A stretch of DNA of 64,000 bases from Cryptomeria japonica (taxonomy: Eukaryota > Streptophyta > Pinopsida > Cupressales > Cupressaceae). The position numbers and the translations under genes were made by a program. Of the stretch, positions 46,017 through 57,844 are shown one piece after another. The stretch is taken from the NCBI RefSeq assembly GCF_030272615.1, contig NC_081414.1, positions 825,744,896-825,808,895 of the forward strand, given 5' to 3'. Position 1 is the first letter of the stretch; the number at the start of each line of letters is the position of its first letter. The notes below the pieces were generated by a model. It was not told the origin of the DNA, did no database searches, and saw only the letters and a program-made list of their open reading frames with translations.

Positions 46017-47948
46017 CTAACTCATTTCTTGCTCAACTTCACCTTTCAAGGTGACCAATAGTTGATTTTTATTGGAGGCATTCACCTCTCCTACACTTTC
46101 CCTAATTGCTTTACCCTTTATCTTATATAAAAAAGATTTGAATTCTGAAGACTTCTCAAAGTCATCATATGACACAAACTCTTTACAAGCTAGCTGCCTT
46201 GGATCCTCTTCAATTGACACTTCTTCCTCTGGATCCCTGATAGGAGACACATGTTCTTCAATCATCATTTTATAGAGTTGTTCAAAAGAGATTTCATCAT
46301 CACTTGATGATTCTTCATTGCTAGATGATGGCATAGAGAGATGATGACACATCAATCCTCTACGCCTCTCTCATCTTTTGTTCCATCTCTCTGTTGTGAT
46401 TGTCAATGGTCATTTTGGCCTCCTTCTCATCTAGGTTCCTTATCAAATCATCCCCCACAAATGGGATATGCACATACTCACCAAGCTTTTTCTTTCTCCT
46501 TGTAGCATTAATGTATCCTTCAGGGTCAAACCCTTTTCTTGGTGAACCTAGATTCAAGTTGTAATGGGCTAATTTGTTCGGTGTGATCTCCTATCCTTCC
46601 TTCCTAATGATAGTAAATTCACTAATACATATAGTCCCTGGCATAAAATCCTATTTTCCATGTAAGCTCAAGTGTGTGTGATTGGAAATTCCTATTTGTT
46701 TAATAATTTCCAAATAGGCTATCCTGTTGGGCACTATCTTAGGTAATAGAAATGGGGATTCCTCAAATCCATAAACCCTAATCATTTTCACGTTTGAGAA
46801 ACAATACCAGTCACCCAATTATGTTTGACTGTCTCAGGTCCCTCAAAGTCTGCAGGCCTTAGGAACCTTTTGACCTCATCTATGAGTGCTGAGGTGCATG
46901 GTGATGATAAAATTTGTATAAAATTTTCACAAAATATTCTTCAAATTGAATATAGCTAGACTCGATAAATCTATAATCCCAGATTGAAGTCCACAATTGG
47001 ACTGGAAAAAGTTGATTATCATCATCAAACTATTTAACCCTCATTTGCTTTGGCTAGATACCAAGTTATTGGCCATAGAACAATATCATGTGCATTAACA
47101 AAGAATAGTGTGGAAAATAAATTTTAGATGGATCCTTCTTAATAGCAAGAAGGCTCAAATCAATTTGCCTAGCAACAAATGTGGCAAAATCAAATTCTCT
47201 TACATTTGAGGCATTAAATATCTGCTGAAATTACCATGGACTCTATCATCATGAAATTTGGAGTATTGAGACCAAGGACTTGGCCAACTGAATAGTATGT
47301 ATACTTGAGATAGGTTTTAAACAGGTTTAGGTGGAATCCAAGTCATTCCTCTGCCTCTAGTGGTGCATCAGGATTGAGCATTTGAAGGGGTAGCCTCCAT
47401 CCCATTTAGGTAGTATCTAGTCTATAATATTTCTCTACCAAATCTTCAAGAATAATGTGATGATCATAGATCCCAGTCAGAGTGAACAACTCAAAGATTG
47501 CTTCTCTTGACACATAGAAACAAGGCTCACCCTCTCTATTGAAAATTGTCCTCTTCTTGGGGTCATAATGTTGTGCCAATAACTTCGATACGTCTACATT
47601 AACATAAACACTAGGAAGAATGATTTTTCCTAAGTTTAACCTCCATGGGTTAGAAATTGGTTTTAGGTCTTTCTCACTTATGATAATGGAACATGAACAA
47701 TTCATAACCCCTAATGGTGGTGTAGACATCTCCCACATTGTTGTAATATCCTCTAGTTTCCATTGTGTAGACTTATTAGGTTTAGGGGTTAACCCAAGTC
47801 ATTGATCAAGAAAATCTTGACTCAATATCCTTTCTTTTATTTTAGTCTATTCTATTTCTATACTGGTATCCTCTGTTTTCTCTTTTTTACCCTTTGTCTT
47901 ATTGGTTTCACCTTTTTGTCTCTTTCTAGTACTAATAGAACTCTCCAT
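46017..47948 (-). pseudogene. Extra ORF upstream of gag in the gypsy element, function unknown
   Basis: A decayed frame of about 640 codons can be followed on the minus strand from an ATG at 47948. It starts with a basic stretch (STRKRQKGETNKTKGKKEK) that could be a nuclear localisation signal. The best segment is 47738-47406, containing NPWRLNLGKIILPSVYVNVD, LLAQHYDPKKRTIF and EAIFELFTLTGIYD. Acidic sequence at 46355-46017 (SSSNEESSSDDE) shares the start frame; 46557-46360 lies in another frame, so small indels are present. Tat-lineage elements have an unexplained ORF in this position. I recognise no enzymatic motif. Confidence 0.6.
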
Positions 47949-48200
47949 TGTATAAACAATTCAATTGAACTTTTGAGGAAATTGTAGAAGGACTCTTTTG
48001 AAGACTTACTTGTTTTGTAGGCTTGCTTGTTCTTGTCACCCCTTTCGACTCACTCCAATTTTTCCTTTAGCATCTGTAGAATAATGTGTTCTGATATGAA
48101 ACCAACCTAAATATATTTACAGAAAATGTCATTTGTGCACAATAAATGTCTAGACCTACTAATCAATATAGAAGTCTTTTCAAAATTTGAATTGCTTTTG
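47949..48200. other. Gypsy leader remnant
   Basis: About 250 bases upstream of the extra ORF. No primer-binding site or LTR end could be identified, so the gypsy 5' end is missing or destroyed here. Confidence 0.35.
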
Positions 48201-48329
48201 TTGGCGTGTGCTATTAGTTTTGTTAATACCTCTAAATATGGTGCCACTTTGACATGATTGTCGCTGCAGATAAATATGGTAACGTTATGATGTATATTAT
48301 ATATGTTTCCTTCATGTCACTTCAACAGA

Positions 48330-49300
48330 GGTTGCACCGATAAGCCATTACTCATTTGATCCCTATCTTTGGGTTAATTGTGTCGTAGACCTTTTGGACA
48401 ATGCCTGTCGATATTACTTTAACCATCGGCATCTCTCAGAATTGCATTCTCGACTTCTTTAGTTACTCCGATGAAAGCCTCGCCTTTAACTTCACTGAAT
48501 TCCATAAGTTGTCCTGATGTTGATTTTCTAGTTACAAGCCTGGGATTGGAATAGTTATTCCGATATTGTTATATCCATTCTCTATCGAAATAAGTTACAT
48601 AGTCAGAGCACAAAATATTCATGAGTCTGATCTCATTAGCTATACCGATAAAGACTTTACCTTTAGTTGCCCTTTATCAACATTGGTTATCTCGATTTCA
48701 CTTTCTCAGTTGTGAATCTGTGATCGGAGTAACTTCCCTGACAATATATTTTTTACTTCTCATCATAACAACTTCCATTGTTGTAATACTATTAACTTGT
48801 TATTTTGTCTTCAATATTTATACCAATAAGCATGTATAATGATTTATCGATGAGTCCTTCTTTATTTTCCTTTATCGGGACAAGTTGCATTATCTAGGTA
48901 ACCTTTTAGACTTGTCCCGATCATGTATATGATCTTGATGGAATTCATATCAACATAACGTATTTCAATGTCCATATATCAAAATAGTTTGGTCTATTAG
49001 GGTTATAGAGATTTGTTGTTCCACCTTTGACAGTTACTCCGATAGACATTTGGTTCTCCTGTTCGACACAACTATGCCTATATAGTGATTTTGAGGTAGT
49101 TCATTCCATCACTATTGTGTTGGATTTCTATTCTGCCTTTATTAATCATTTCGATAGGTACCTTCAGTTTCTATTTCAGTGGAGCTATGCCGATATAGAA
49201 ATATTAAAATAATTTATTCTATCGGTATCATACAGAATTATTACTCCGCCTTTGTTAGCTATTCCGATGAGTGGCTACTTGTAAGTCCCTATCAGGGAGT
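48330..49300. repeat. Left cluster of (T/C)CCGAT(A/G)-type motifs
   Basis: About 16 copies of a degenerate motif, best seen as TAGCTATACCGATAAAG (48641) and TTAGCTATTCCGATGAG (49256), with others near 48352, 48467, 48556, 48593, 48846, 49034, 49149 and 49188. Several are followed or preceded by a CGCCTTT or ACCTTTA word. A few copies are inverted (48721, 48874, 49222). Such crowded short repeats are typical of CACTA subterminal regions, where the element's DNA-binding protein attaches. Confidence 0.6.
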
Positions 49301-49619
49301 TCTTCATATTCATCAATCATCACCTAAGAGACTATTCTCTACTATGATTGTGTTTCATTTTCTCCCGCATATTCTTCTTCAGATGAATCATCCATTTCTT
49401 GCAACCTTTTCTTTTTTTGCTCTATCGCCTTCATGAAATTTGAAACGTGTGAACAATGGGTCTTGGATATATATAGTTCAGAGGTTTCTTATGAAAGATA
49501 ATAAGATCATTGGTAGTGGGATGTTAGGTTTTTAGGTACATCAATTATAAATTAAGGTTGTATATGATGATAATTAACTAATTATACATCGTTTGTGAAT
49601 TTAAATTTTTTTTGATACA
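49301..49619. other. AT-rich sequence before a putative exon
   Basis: No gene was recognised. It ends in a poly-T tract and GATACAG at 49607-49620, a good candidate splice acceptor. Confidence 0.35.
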
Positions 49620-49620
49620 G

Positions 49621-49825
49621 TTGGTCGAGGGTGGGATGCAGTACATTTGTACGTCACTAACAATATTTGATTGGATGACAGTATGGATTGAATGATGTCA
49701 ACAATCTGGTCGTGCATTAACATGGGAATGTGTGGCTTCTTTGGTTAAAGAAGCTCATCGTAATGGAGTTTCCAATGTTACACCAAGGGAAATTGATTTA
49801 GAATATGGTTTAAGAGATAAATAGG
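49621..49825 (+). pseudogene. Putative exon remnant, unknown protein
   Basis: A segment flanked by a plausible acceptor (TTTTTTTGATACAG) and donor (GTATGT at about 49825) encodes GGMQYICTSLTIFDWMTVW, one TGA, and then RALTWECVASLVKEAHRNG and VTPREIDLEYGLRDK. One internal stop and a stop at the donor look like point mutations. I do not recognise the family. It precedes the DUF4216 segment and may belong to the transposase gene or to the same captured gene as the SET domain. Confidence 0.35.
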
Positions 49826-49979
49826 TATGTATAAATATATTAATCACCCATATTATTTAATTATTTTCAATTATATTGATGTATATATATGTTGCATTTT
49901 TTTTCTTTACATACATTCGGCCAAGAATAAATATGTTTATCAACTGACAATGCAATAATTTTTACATGTTTGACATATT

Positions 49980-50712
49980 GCAAGTGAAACACCACAAGGC
50001 TATGTGGTGCAATGGTTGTAAATTTTGAATCAAAAAGTTGGGTGACACGAAGAAAACTTGTGATTCTAGGATAACTGTAGTCTTTCAGGTGACTAATGTT
50101 TCATCTAGAAGCGATATACATCCAGAAGTATTAGAAAATTAATACTATGAGATTTTGAATGATATACTTGAGTGTGACTTTAAGTCCTTCAAATTAGCTT
50201 TGTTCGTCGTCCAATGGTACAAGCTACGATTGAATGAAAATGATCCTGAGAGAAATTTTATTGAAAATGATAATGGATTTACCATGGTTAATACAAGGTC
50301 GATCGAGCGAGCTGGAAATGAGCCCTATATTATTCCAAGCCAATGTGACCATGTATTTTACTCAAAGGTTCCAAGTAAACTGGGTTGGTCATTTGTTGTT
50401 AGACATGATCCAAGAGGAAGGCTGGTAAAGTATAATATGGTGGAAGAAGAAGATACCAAAGAGCTAGAAGATGATGTAGATGATGATCATGATCAACAGT
50501 TAGTTGATGATATGCCTGACGAAGATGTCGAAGAAGAGGAACTAGATCATGATGATGTAGGAGTTAATGTTCATGAAGATGATATCCATGTGGATGATGA
50601 CATTATCAAAACTGATATCGATGACGACGATGATGATATGACCAATCCTTACAATGTCAAATTTGGGTTGGATGATACAGACAAAGAGTTGGATGAAGAA
50701 GAAGATCAATGA
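49980..50712 (+). pseudogene. CACTA transposase C-terminal segment (DUF4216) with acidic tail
   Basis: DUF4216 follows the transposase core in many plant En/Spm-type proteins. The plus strand encodes KTCDSRITVVFQVTNVSS, a break, then YYEILNDILECDFKSFKLAL, FVVQWYKL, GFTMVNTRSIE, NEPYIIPSQCDHVFY and WSFVVRHDPRG. This order (YG-type start, 'FKC.W' region, 'PFI..Q..QVFY', 'W.VV') fits the domain. The frame 50155-50712 is open and ends in a long Asp/Glu-rich tail. The catalytic DDE part (TNP2/DUF4218) is absent from the preceding sequence. Confidence 0.75.
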
Positions 50713-52600
50713 CTTTGAAATGTATGAGTTATGTGATAATATTATCTATTTGATATTGATTTCTTGATAGAATTATATTTGACTTATATGGTTACATAAT
50801 CAATTTATGATGTTTTTAATTTTTATGTCATTACATAATAAATTCATGATGTTACAACTATTGTAGCTCTCCTAGAAATTTCCATATGATCAAATCCTAA
50901 TTACTCTACGACTATTTATGATTAGATATTATTTGATCATATCTTTGGTTATTTCATTCCTAAAAAATTAGTGTTTCCTCATGTTGACCCCACATAGTGA
51001 CATGTGAATGGGGCCAACATTGAAATATTTTCAATTTGTGCTTGTATGGAGTGAAACTTGACATGGTTAGCCTAGACACATGCATTGATGATATGGGAGG
51101 GTTTCAAGACTCAAACATGAGGTCATGTTATATAAAGGCATCTTGTCCTTCCTAATAATACAACTTGCCTTATTCTTGGTCTCTTTCATATATTGTTCTT
51201 AGCATTTCTTTGGTTAATAGTTTCAAAAGATGAGGCTCTTCGAGTCTCATATTGGATCTATTACACATCAGTTTGTGCATTTTCATTAGCAACAAATATT
51301 TAGATGATCTTTAAAAATCTCATTGAATATAAAGATGATAATAGGATGCTAAAACATTAATATATTTTGTTTATGGAACCTAAACCATAAGGTTTGTCAC
51401 TCTAATGCTAAAACCAAGTCAAATTAACCCCTAACACCTATTGGAAAAGTCAAAACATGCCTTCCTTTCAAATTTACAAGAACATATAAACCTTTTGAAA
51501 CTACACATGCATGTTATGAAAGTGTATGTAATCCTACTTATAGCGGAAGTTCACATGATAAGCTAACCAATGGCACTATATTGGAGGATAAAACCACCTA
51601 TGTAATTATTTTAAGAGGTAAGGGATGCCTCTTAGTGGAATTTTGAGCCTTGGATTAATCCATAGTGCTAAAATTAGTTCTAGTGTTCTTCCCTTGGTGT
51701 TATGTCTATCTCTATAATTTCCCATACTTAACCATTTCATCATCCCTTTTCCCAAGCTATTTGAATCATAATATAAACTTGATCCAATCTCACATTAGCC
51801 CCTTAGGTAATTATCCATTTCCTCCAAGTTGAATGGAATATTTTGTACCAATGCATCTATGTTTTCCTACCCTCATGGATCAAGACTTGACATCACATTA
51901 ATAAGATATTGATTGCAAGCATTTCTTCCATGATGCTTAAATGACAAAATATCAGAGAGCTCAATCTTTAGTTAAGTAGTATTTCAATGACTGATTCTTA
52001 GACATCCATCATGATTAAACATCACATATCATAATCCTTTTAACAATCACTAGGATTGTAGATAATATTCAATCATATCATAGGAAATAAATCAAAAATT
52101 ATAAAGAAAGAGAAAACCAATTATATAAACTCAGCAATCCACCATATAAAAATTATATTTTGTATAAAATAAAATAAACTATATGTTGACATAGCATATA
52201 TATTTTGTATATAAACTATATATTTAGAATTTTGGTCGTATGTTATGTCATGCTCCTGCGCTCTTGCTATGCCAACATATAGTTGCACCGAGAACCACTC
52301 CATCTAGCCCTTGAGTCGAGAGTTGCGAGACTTCATTGGATGAGTACTGCAAGGCCATTGAGTTGAGGAGGAAGAATAGGAACCATTTGGAAGGAGGAAA
52401 TCCAGAGTGAGAGGTGAGGACACTCAGAAAGGGAAAATCGACCAAGGGACAATGAATGTAAGTGATTTTTCCCCCACATTTAGAAATATTGTTTCAAGTA
52501 TAGTGATTTAGACTCTGTTTGTTCTCATAGAGGTGTTGCATGCTATATTTTGGTCAATTTGAGATAATTTCCCATTGAAAAACCCAAGTGCTACCTAGTA
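50713..52600. other. AT-rich sequence with no recognised gene
   Basis: About 1.9 kb after the DUF4216 frame. No protein motif, RNA gene or element terminus was recognised. Occasional frames of 60-65 codons are uninformative. Confidence 0.4.
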
Positions 52601-52603
52601 CTA

Positions 52604-53342
52604 GTGTCTGGTTAGTTTGAAGAACCAAGCTTTGAGATGTTGAATTAGTTGGGTGGCCATTTTTGGCTTGTGAACTTCAGTTTTTGTATCTGTCTTAGCA
52701 TATTTTTTCTACTATGAGATTGAAAGGAATTCCCATCACATAACAACACATGAAGTTCCCTAGGATTCAAATTTCTAAACTTCGATGAAATAAATTTACA
52801 TATTGATGTCCACAAATGATAAAAAGGGCTGAAAAACAATACATGGTTCATGAGTGCAATGAAAAATGCCTAGTGCCTATCCATAAGAAAATATGTAGAA
52901 GTACAAGAGATGAAAAAAAGACAAGGAGCCATTAAATTGTTTTGAATATTTCACTGAACTAGGGAAAGCCCAAAAGAGAATAGTAATGAAAGTCGAATTT
53001 TTTTTTCAAGTTCCAAAAGAGTATAAATGGTTCAAAGATGTTGTGGGTGTCTGGAAAATGGTGAAGGAATGGTAGATAGGGAGGGACCTAATTAGCCTCT
53101 TTAAATGGATTCTAAAAAAAGAAACAAACTCTGATACATTTTGGGGTTCTTCTGAGTAGGGCCCATCTTTTATTATTTTATTTGGGGGACCCAAAAAACC
53201 ATAGGGGTAGAAACCTATGGAGATTCATCATTAAAGGAAAGGGATCTGTCCATTTAGAAATAGAATGAAAGGATGGTTGCATGAGGGGCTATTTCACATC
53301 AAAGGTGGTCCAAAAAATTTCTTAGACTAACTAACCAGACAC
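52604..53342. mobile_element. Small inverted-repeat element (MITE-like)
   Basis: GTGTCTGGTTAGTT at 52604-52617 is exactly reverse-complementary to AACTAACCAGACAC at 53329-53342, with weaker inverted similarity for about 25 more bases inward. The GTGT.TGGTT-type tip resembles Tourist/PIF-Harbinger MITEs. A candidate 3-base duplication (ACT) is uncertain. The roughly 740-base interior has no transposase. Confidence 0.5.
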
Positions 53343-53689
53343 CAATACTACCTCAGAGGAACTATTGTCTTTGAGGAAGGTGCTCCAAAAAATTTCATAG
53401 ATAGGTACAAAAAGTAATAGCAACCTTCAAACAACTAACGCAATCAACCTCTAAGAAACAAGACAAGGACTCCTCTAGATGTTCCCCAAACCCAAGGCTT
53501 CAAAATACAAGGTTGGTGACCCTACAAACCATTCGCATGCTTACCAAGTGATCTCTGATCATCAGACCCTTACAAGGTTTATTGATACATTCACAACTAT
53601 TGTTACCTCCACATGCATTTGACTAGTAGTGACAACCTTGGTTTTTAATCCTCCAACCCCATACCTTGGGATCACATCACCATGAAAGA
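53343..53689. other. Non-coding segment right of the inverted-repeat element
   Basis: Contains a second copy (about 53377-53400) of a GGTG(G/C)TCCAAAAAATTTC block that also occurs at 53305-53326. No gene was seen; it may be decayed gypsy gag 3' sequence. Confidence 0.35.
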
Positions 53690-54220
53690 AATTATTCCAA
53701 CATCCTTATGGGTCTGACACTGCCACATGGGTTCATGTGACTCCTTTTTCATTTGAGTCAATTGAACTAACAATGCATGCACATCTTCTAAAGGCGTGAA
53801 CCTCTCTTCAAACTTGTCTTTAAGTGTGACCCAATATATAATCGAACCAACAAAAAGGTTATAAATCTAGTCAGCTACAATACCTTGCAAAGTCTCCACA
53901 AATAACCTTATAGATACATCTTCATGTTCAACATCGTGAAAACCACATGCAATGTAGAAAGAAGCAATTTGTTCGTCAGGGTGTTGTTGTCCATCTCCAA
54001 AGAACTTGGGAAAGTTCTTCCTCGAACCATCAAGAAGAGAATGTAATGGAGGAGTCAGATTCAATGAACCAAAAGAATTCCCCAACAGCCATCTTATGTG
54101 TCCCTGGTGAAATCTTGAGAAATTACAAGAACAACAATTACAATGAATAGGATATCGGTATACTTCAAACAAAAGTGTGAGGCTTTTGGATGTGTATTGG
54201 TATTTCCAGTAGAAACCCAA
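53690..54220 (-). pseudogene. gag: Gypsy gag N-terminal fragment
   Basis: The minus strand encodes PPLHSLLDGSRKNFPKFFGD, GQQHPDEQIASFYIACG, EHEDVSIRLFVETLQGIVAD and then, after a TGA, further gag-like sequence with LKTSLKRGSRL. The 'FxGDG...P.EH...F...C' followed by 'V..RLF...L.G.A..W' pattern is the retrotransposon gag domain. It lies a short distance downstream of a gypsy primer site on the same strand. Nothing of protease or RT follows, so the element is truncated. Confidence 0.7.
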
Positions 54221-54289
54221 GAAAATTTATTCTGAAAACAACAAGACACTAGACTTCAAACATAAGCATGAGGCTTCCGAATGCATTCA

Positions 54290-54314
54290 TGTCCCTAGTA
54301 GAGTCACCAAAAAC
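54290..54314 (-). other. Gypsy-type primer-binding region
   Basis: The minus strand reads GTTTTTGGTGACTCTACTAG immediately after an LTR end (CCAACA). It resembles the TTTGGCGACTCTGCTGGGGA sequence that follows the 5' LTR in some plant gypsy elements, with a few substitutions. Confidence 0.5.
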
Positions 54315-57300
54315 TGTTGGTTGAAAATTTTGTACACTTTGGGGATGTGCAAAATTGTGGTTTTAGCCACAGTGTGTGAGTATGATACTCTCCTAATTTA
54401 GGGAAGGCTCCCCCTATCTACAAACTAAAATAATCTAGTATGGGTGGGACATCAATCTTTCTTCTTCTTTCAAGAAAATCTATACTCTTTTCTCTTCACA
54501 AAAAAGTAATAGCAATTGGAAATTAATAACAACAAATACAGAAATGAGACTTTTGTAGAATTTTTGGAACACAAAGGGAAGCAAAGTTTCCATGAAAGCA
54601 CAAAGACCTTTGTGACTTCTCGTGACGGGAAAACAGAAAGAAAGCTTAAAGTCTTCAACTATCTATTCTCCTATCAACCTTTTTGGATGATTTTTTGCTA
54701 ACCAAGCACAATATGTAGCAACTCAAAGTCTAACTACATGATTCACTTCACCTTATATGCACAAGTCCTAAAAATAGAAGCAACACAAAGTCTACAAGCT
54801 ATCTTCCCTCTTGAGCTTTCCACACTAGCTTCAAATATGATAAGCAAGTCAAAGTCTACAAGATTGCATTTAAATCTCTTGAACAATATAACAAAAATAC
54901 AATCAACTCCAGAAAATGTCATCACATAACAACTTGAATTGGCACAAAGTCTCAACACAACTTTCCTCTTTTATTGAAAGCAATTTAATTTACATCTAAG
55001 CTCAAAGTCTTAGAGTGGACATACAAACATTCAAAATTTTGTTGCATTTCCAAAAGATATCAATTACATTAGACCCCCTCAAGTATTTATAGGAGAGTAG
55101 CCTTGAGAAAAAGGTGGGAGTATCCTAACTAACTTGAGAAATTCTCTCAACCACCATGACTTATTCAAACTACAGTCCTAATTGAACTCAACTTGTAGTT
55201 GCTTTACATGTAATTACAAAAGTGCAAGTGATGAGTTAACTTGCAATTACAAAGTTATTTTTTACATGTAACTTGTCAAAACAAAATTACAAATGCATAA
55301 TTGAGATTATTCTATGTGTCCAAAGACATGACTCTAACTGCATCATTCTTTGTCTGTGATGATCTTCATGCCGCTTTAGGATGCTAGAACTTGAAGTATT
55401 CTAGATTGGTAAAGACATCTTGAACTAGAATGAGAATTTGCATCCTTAATGATCTTTGTGTCCTTGGCCAACGAACTTCAACCTTATCTTCTTGCTTGGG
55501 GTAGTACTGGCTTTTCAGGAGGGAAAGGGTTGCCTTCCTCTTTTCATGTCATGACCATCTCTGTCTTGAAAGCATTCTATGATTTCAACCATGAATTGCT
55601 ATTGTATCTCTTATTTGTATCATCATCCAATCTTGAAATCTTCTTGAAAAATAAGGCCCATGCTTTAATCCATTGATTTGGTGGATCGTGTGTGCAAACT
55701 AGACTGACAAGGGAAGGGATAAAATGATGCAAAAATGGGCTCACAAGTGAATTTTGGGTTTTGGAAGTTGCATTACATGTGTGGGAAAAATAAGTGCATT
55801 AACTTGCAATTATGGAGAACAAACATGAAACTTCGTATGTGTAATCGGTAAACACAAGTTTGCACTTGTAATTGGACCTTTAAAACTCATTTTCAAGTGT
55901 TTTTTGAGGGCATTTTGGACCAATTTTGGATCTTGGGGAACATTTTACAAGTATATAGGTGGGGAAGAACAAATGTGCAATCGGTCTTTTGAAACCGGAA
56001 TGCAAGTATACTTGTAAAAAGGAAAATGAAGAAGTGGGTGAAAAATGAGATTGTGACATGTGGGAAATGACGAGAATGGTAGGTATGGATGAAAATGGGA
56101 AGATTTTGGGAGGATCATCTTTATGAAAATGGGAAGAAATTTCAACTTGTAATCAGATTTTAAAAACCCGATTTTGAAAGGATGAATATTTTTCAACTTA
56201 GAAACTTGGAATTTCACTAAAAAATGGTTGAGGTTTTTCAACCAAAGGGGTAGATCAACTATTTTAATTTCACTTGCAAATGGGTTTTTAAATCCTGAAT
56301 GCAAGTAAAGAGGGAAAATGGGAAAAGACAATGCAATTTGCAAACTTGGAACAAAGGGGAAAATCTCTCACAAAACTGATTTTAGGCAAGAACTAACAAG
56401 ACTAACATATATACAAATTGATCAAGGAAACCAAAACAAACTAAAATAAGAAAAAAAAACAAGAACAAGGGATGAAAGCATACCTTGATCAACAAAATGA
56501 CCTCCCAAGAACAAGAAGCAATCCTTGAAAGAAAAGATTGAATCTCTTAAATAGACAACAAACCAAACTTCAAACTCGAGCCACGTTTTTGAAAAAATGT
56601 CATATGGAGCAAAACGCCTATCAAAAGCATGAAGAATCAGTCTAGAAATGAATCCAACCTCCACGCCTAGCCAAGACAAGTCAAAATGATTTGGGAGAGA
56701 CAAGGTTCGTGGCACTTGAATGAAGCAAATCATGGTATTTCAAAAACACATGTTTGTTGTCAAAACGCCATGAAACTAGCAACAACATCTTCCAAATGGC
56801 ATGAAAGGAGTTCGAAGATGCATGAGAATAGGTTAGGAATCAAAACACCTTCCTTCTCCTTGAATTTCTCCACAAAAATTATTGGAATCTTCAACAAAAT
56901 CCACCTCTATAGCTGGTCGGGTTTTTGAGAAAAAATAACAAGTTCAAAATTGCAAAGAACAAAAGAAATCGAGTTTTTAAAACCCAAATTGCAAGTTTCA
57001 AAATGTTACTTTTCATTCTTTAAGGAAAAATCGGATTTGTGAGAGCAAACTACAAGTTGAAAATACATGTAAAAGAGAAATAAAACTCTCTTTACAAGTT
57101 TTAAACAACTCAACAAAAGACATGTAAAGGGAAAATAAAATTTCTTTTACAAGTCACAAAAATAACTTAAAAATAAAACTTGTAATAGGAAAATAAAATC
57201 CCTATTACAACTAAAAGTGACTTTATAAAACTTGTAATGGAGGAGAAAAACCCCTACCATAACTTAAAATCACTTAAGTGAAACTTTTTAAATAACTTAC

Positions 57301-57650
57301 AAGTTTTGTTTTAACTTTACAATTTAAAGTTCACTTGTAATATGTTCAAAAAGTTCCTACAATGACTAAAAAGCCAAAAAGCAACAAGGGGGAAATAAAA
57401 AGTAAGTTACAAGTTTAAAAATTGCATAAAGTGCACTTGTAATTGACTTAAAATTTTCCTACAACACTAAAACAAGAGAAAAATAAAAATTGCAACTTAA
57501 GGAAAATTTCCCACCTGCAGTAAGAGAGAAAAAATCAAAATTGAAGGAAAAACATAGCAAATGAACTTGAAATGCAATGAAATTTGAAATGTTGATCAAG
57601 GATGGACTGAGGATTAAGCTAGTCCAAGGGAAAAGAAAAATTTTACCTCA
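54315..57650 (-). repeat. Probable 5' LTR region of the truncated gypsy element
   Basis: The minus-strand LTR end CCAACA is at 54315-54320. A TATA box candidate (minus strand CTATAAATA, 55084-55092) lies about 770 bases inside. The outer part holds many (A/C)CTTGTAATT or complementary words and the stem-loop array at 57065-57265. The LTR start was not identified and 57650 is only an upper guess; some of the region may belong to the host element. Confidence 0.35.
57065..57265. repeat. Tandem stem-loop array with changing stems and a conserved AAATAAAA loop
   Basis: Four successive units of about 55 bases form small hairpins: 57065-57078/57087-57099, 57119-57134/57141-57155, 57180-57189/57201-57210 (10 of 10 paired) and about 57232-57245/57251-57262. 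The loops of the first three read AATAAAAC, TAAAA and AAAATAAAATC, sharing ATAAAA. The stems differ between units (GTAAAAGAGA, GTAAAGGGAAA, GTAATAGG, GTAATGGAGG), yet the opposite arms usually change to match. Confidence 0.7.
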
Positions 57651-57844
57651 GGAAGTGTGCTTTTGAGTAAATTTTTTATTTTTTAACAAAATTTTAAAAA
57701 GAGTTGTCTATTTTTGTGAATACAAAAATACGGACAACATAAATATTGACCCAAAATGGTCGTGGTGACCTCAAAGGGTTCTTGGTACTCCTGCATCATA
57801 TCCATCCCCTAAGAAGATTCCCTTGTCACAAGAGAAAGTGTTGA

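Larger units (their letters stand above)
37004..48200 (-). mobile_element. Ty3/gypsy element resembling the Tat/Ogre lineage, 3' LTR present, RT region missing
   Basis: Reading leftward from about 47.95 kb: an extra ORF, a coiled-coil stretch, gag, protease, the integrase C-terminal tail, a long 3' region carrying a plus-strand reading frame and tandem repeats, a polypurine tract (plus CATTTTGCCCCTCTTT at 37771-37786) and a 3' LTR. An extra ORF before gag, an antisense ORF near the 3' LTR and 3' tandem repeats are known traits of Tat-lineage elements. No RT, RNase H or integrase core was recognised. No 5' LTR was found, so the right boundary near 48.2 kb is approximate. Confidence 0.75.

Noticed and set aside
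55945-56733. Minus-strand frames of 132 and 103 codons
   Set aside because: Phe/Leu/Ser-rich translations without motifs, in a region of AT-rich repeated words that is probably LTR sequence.
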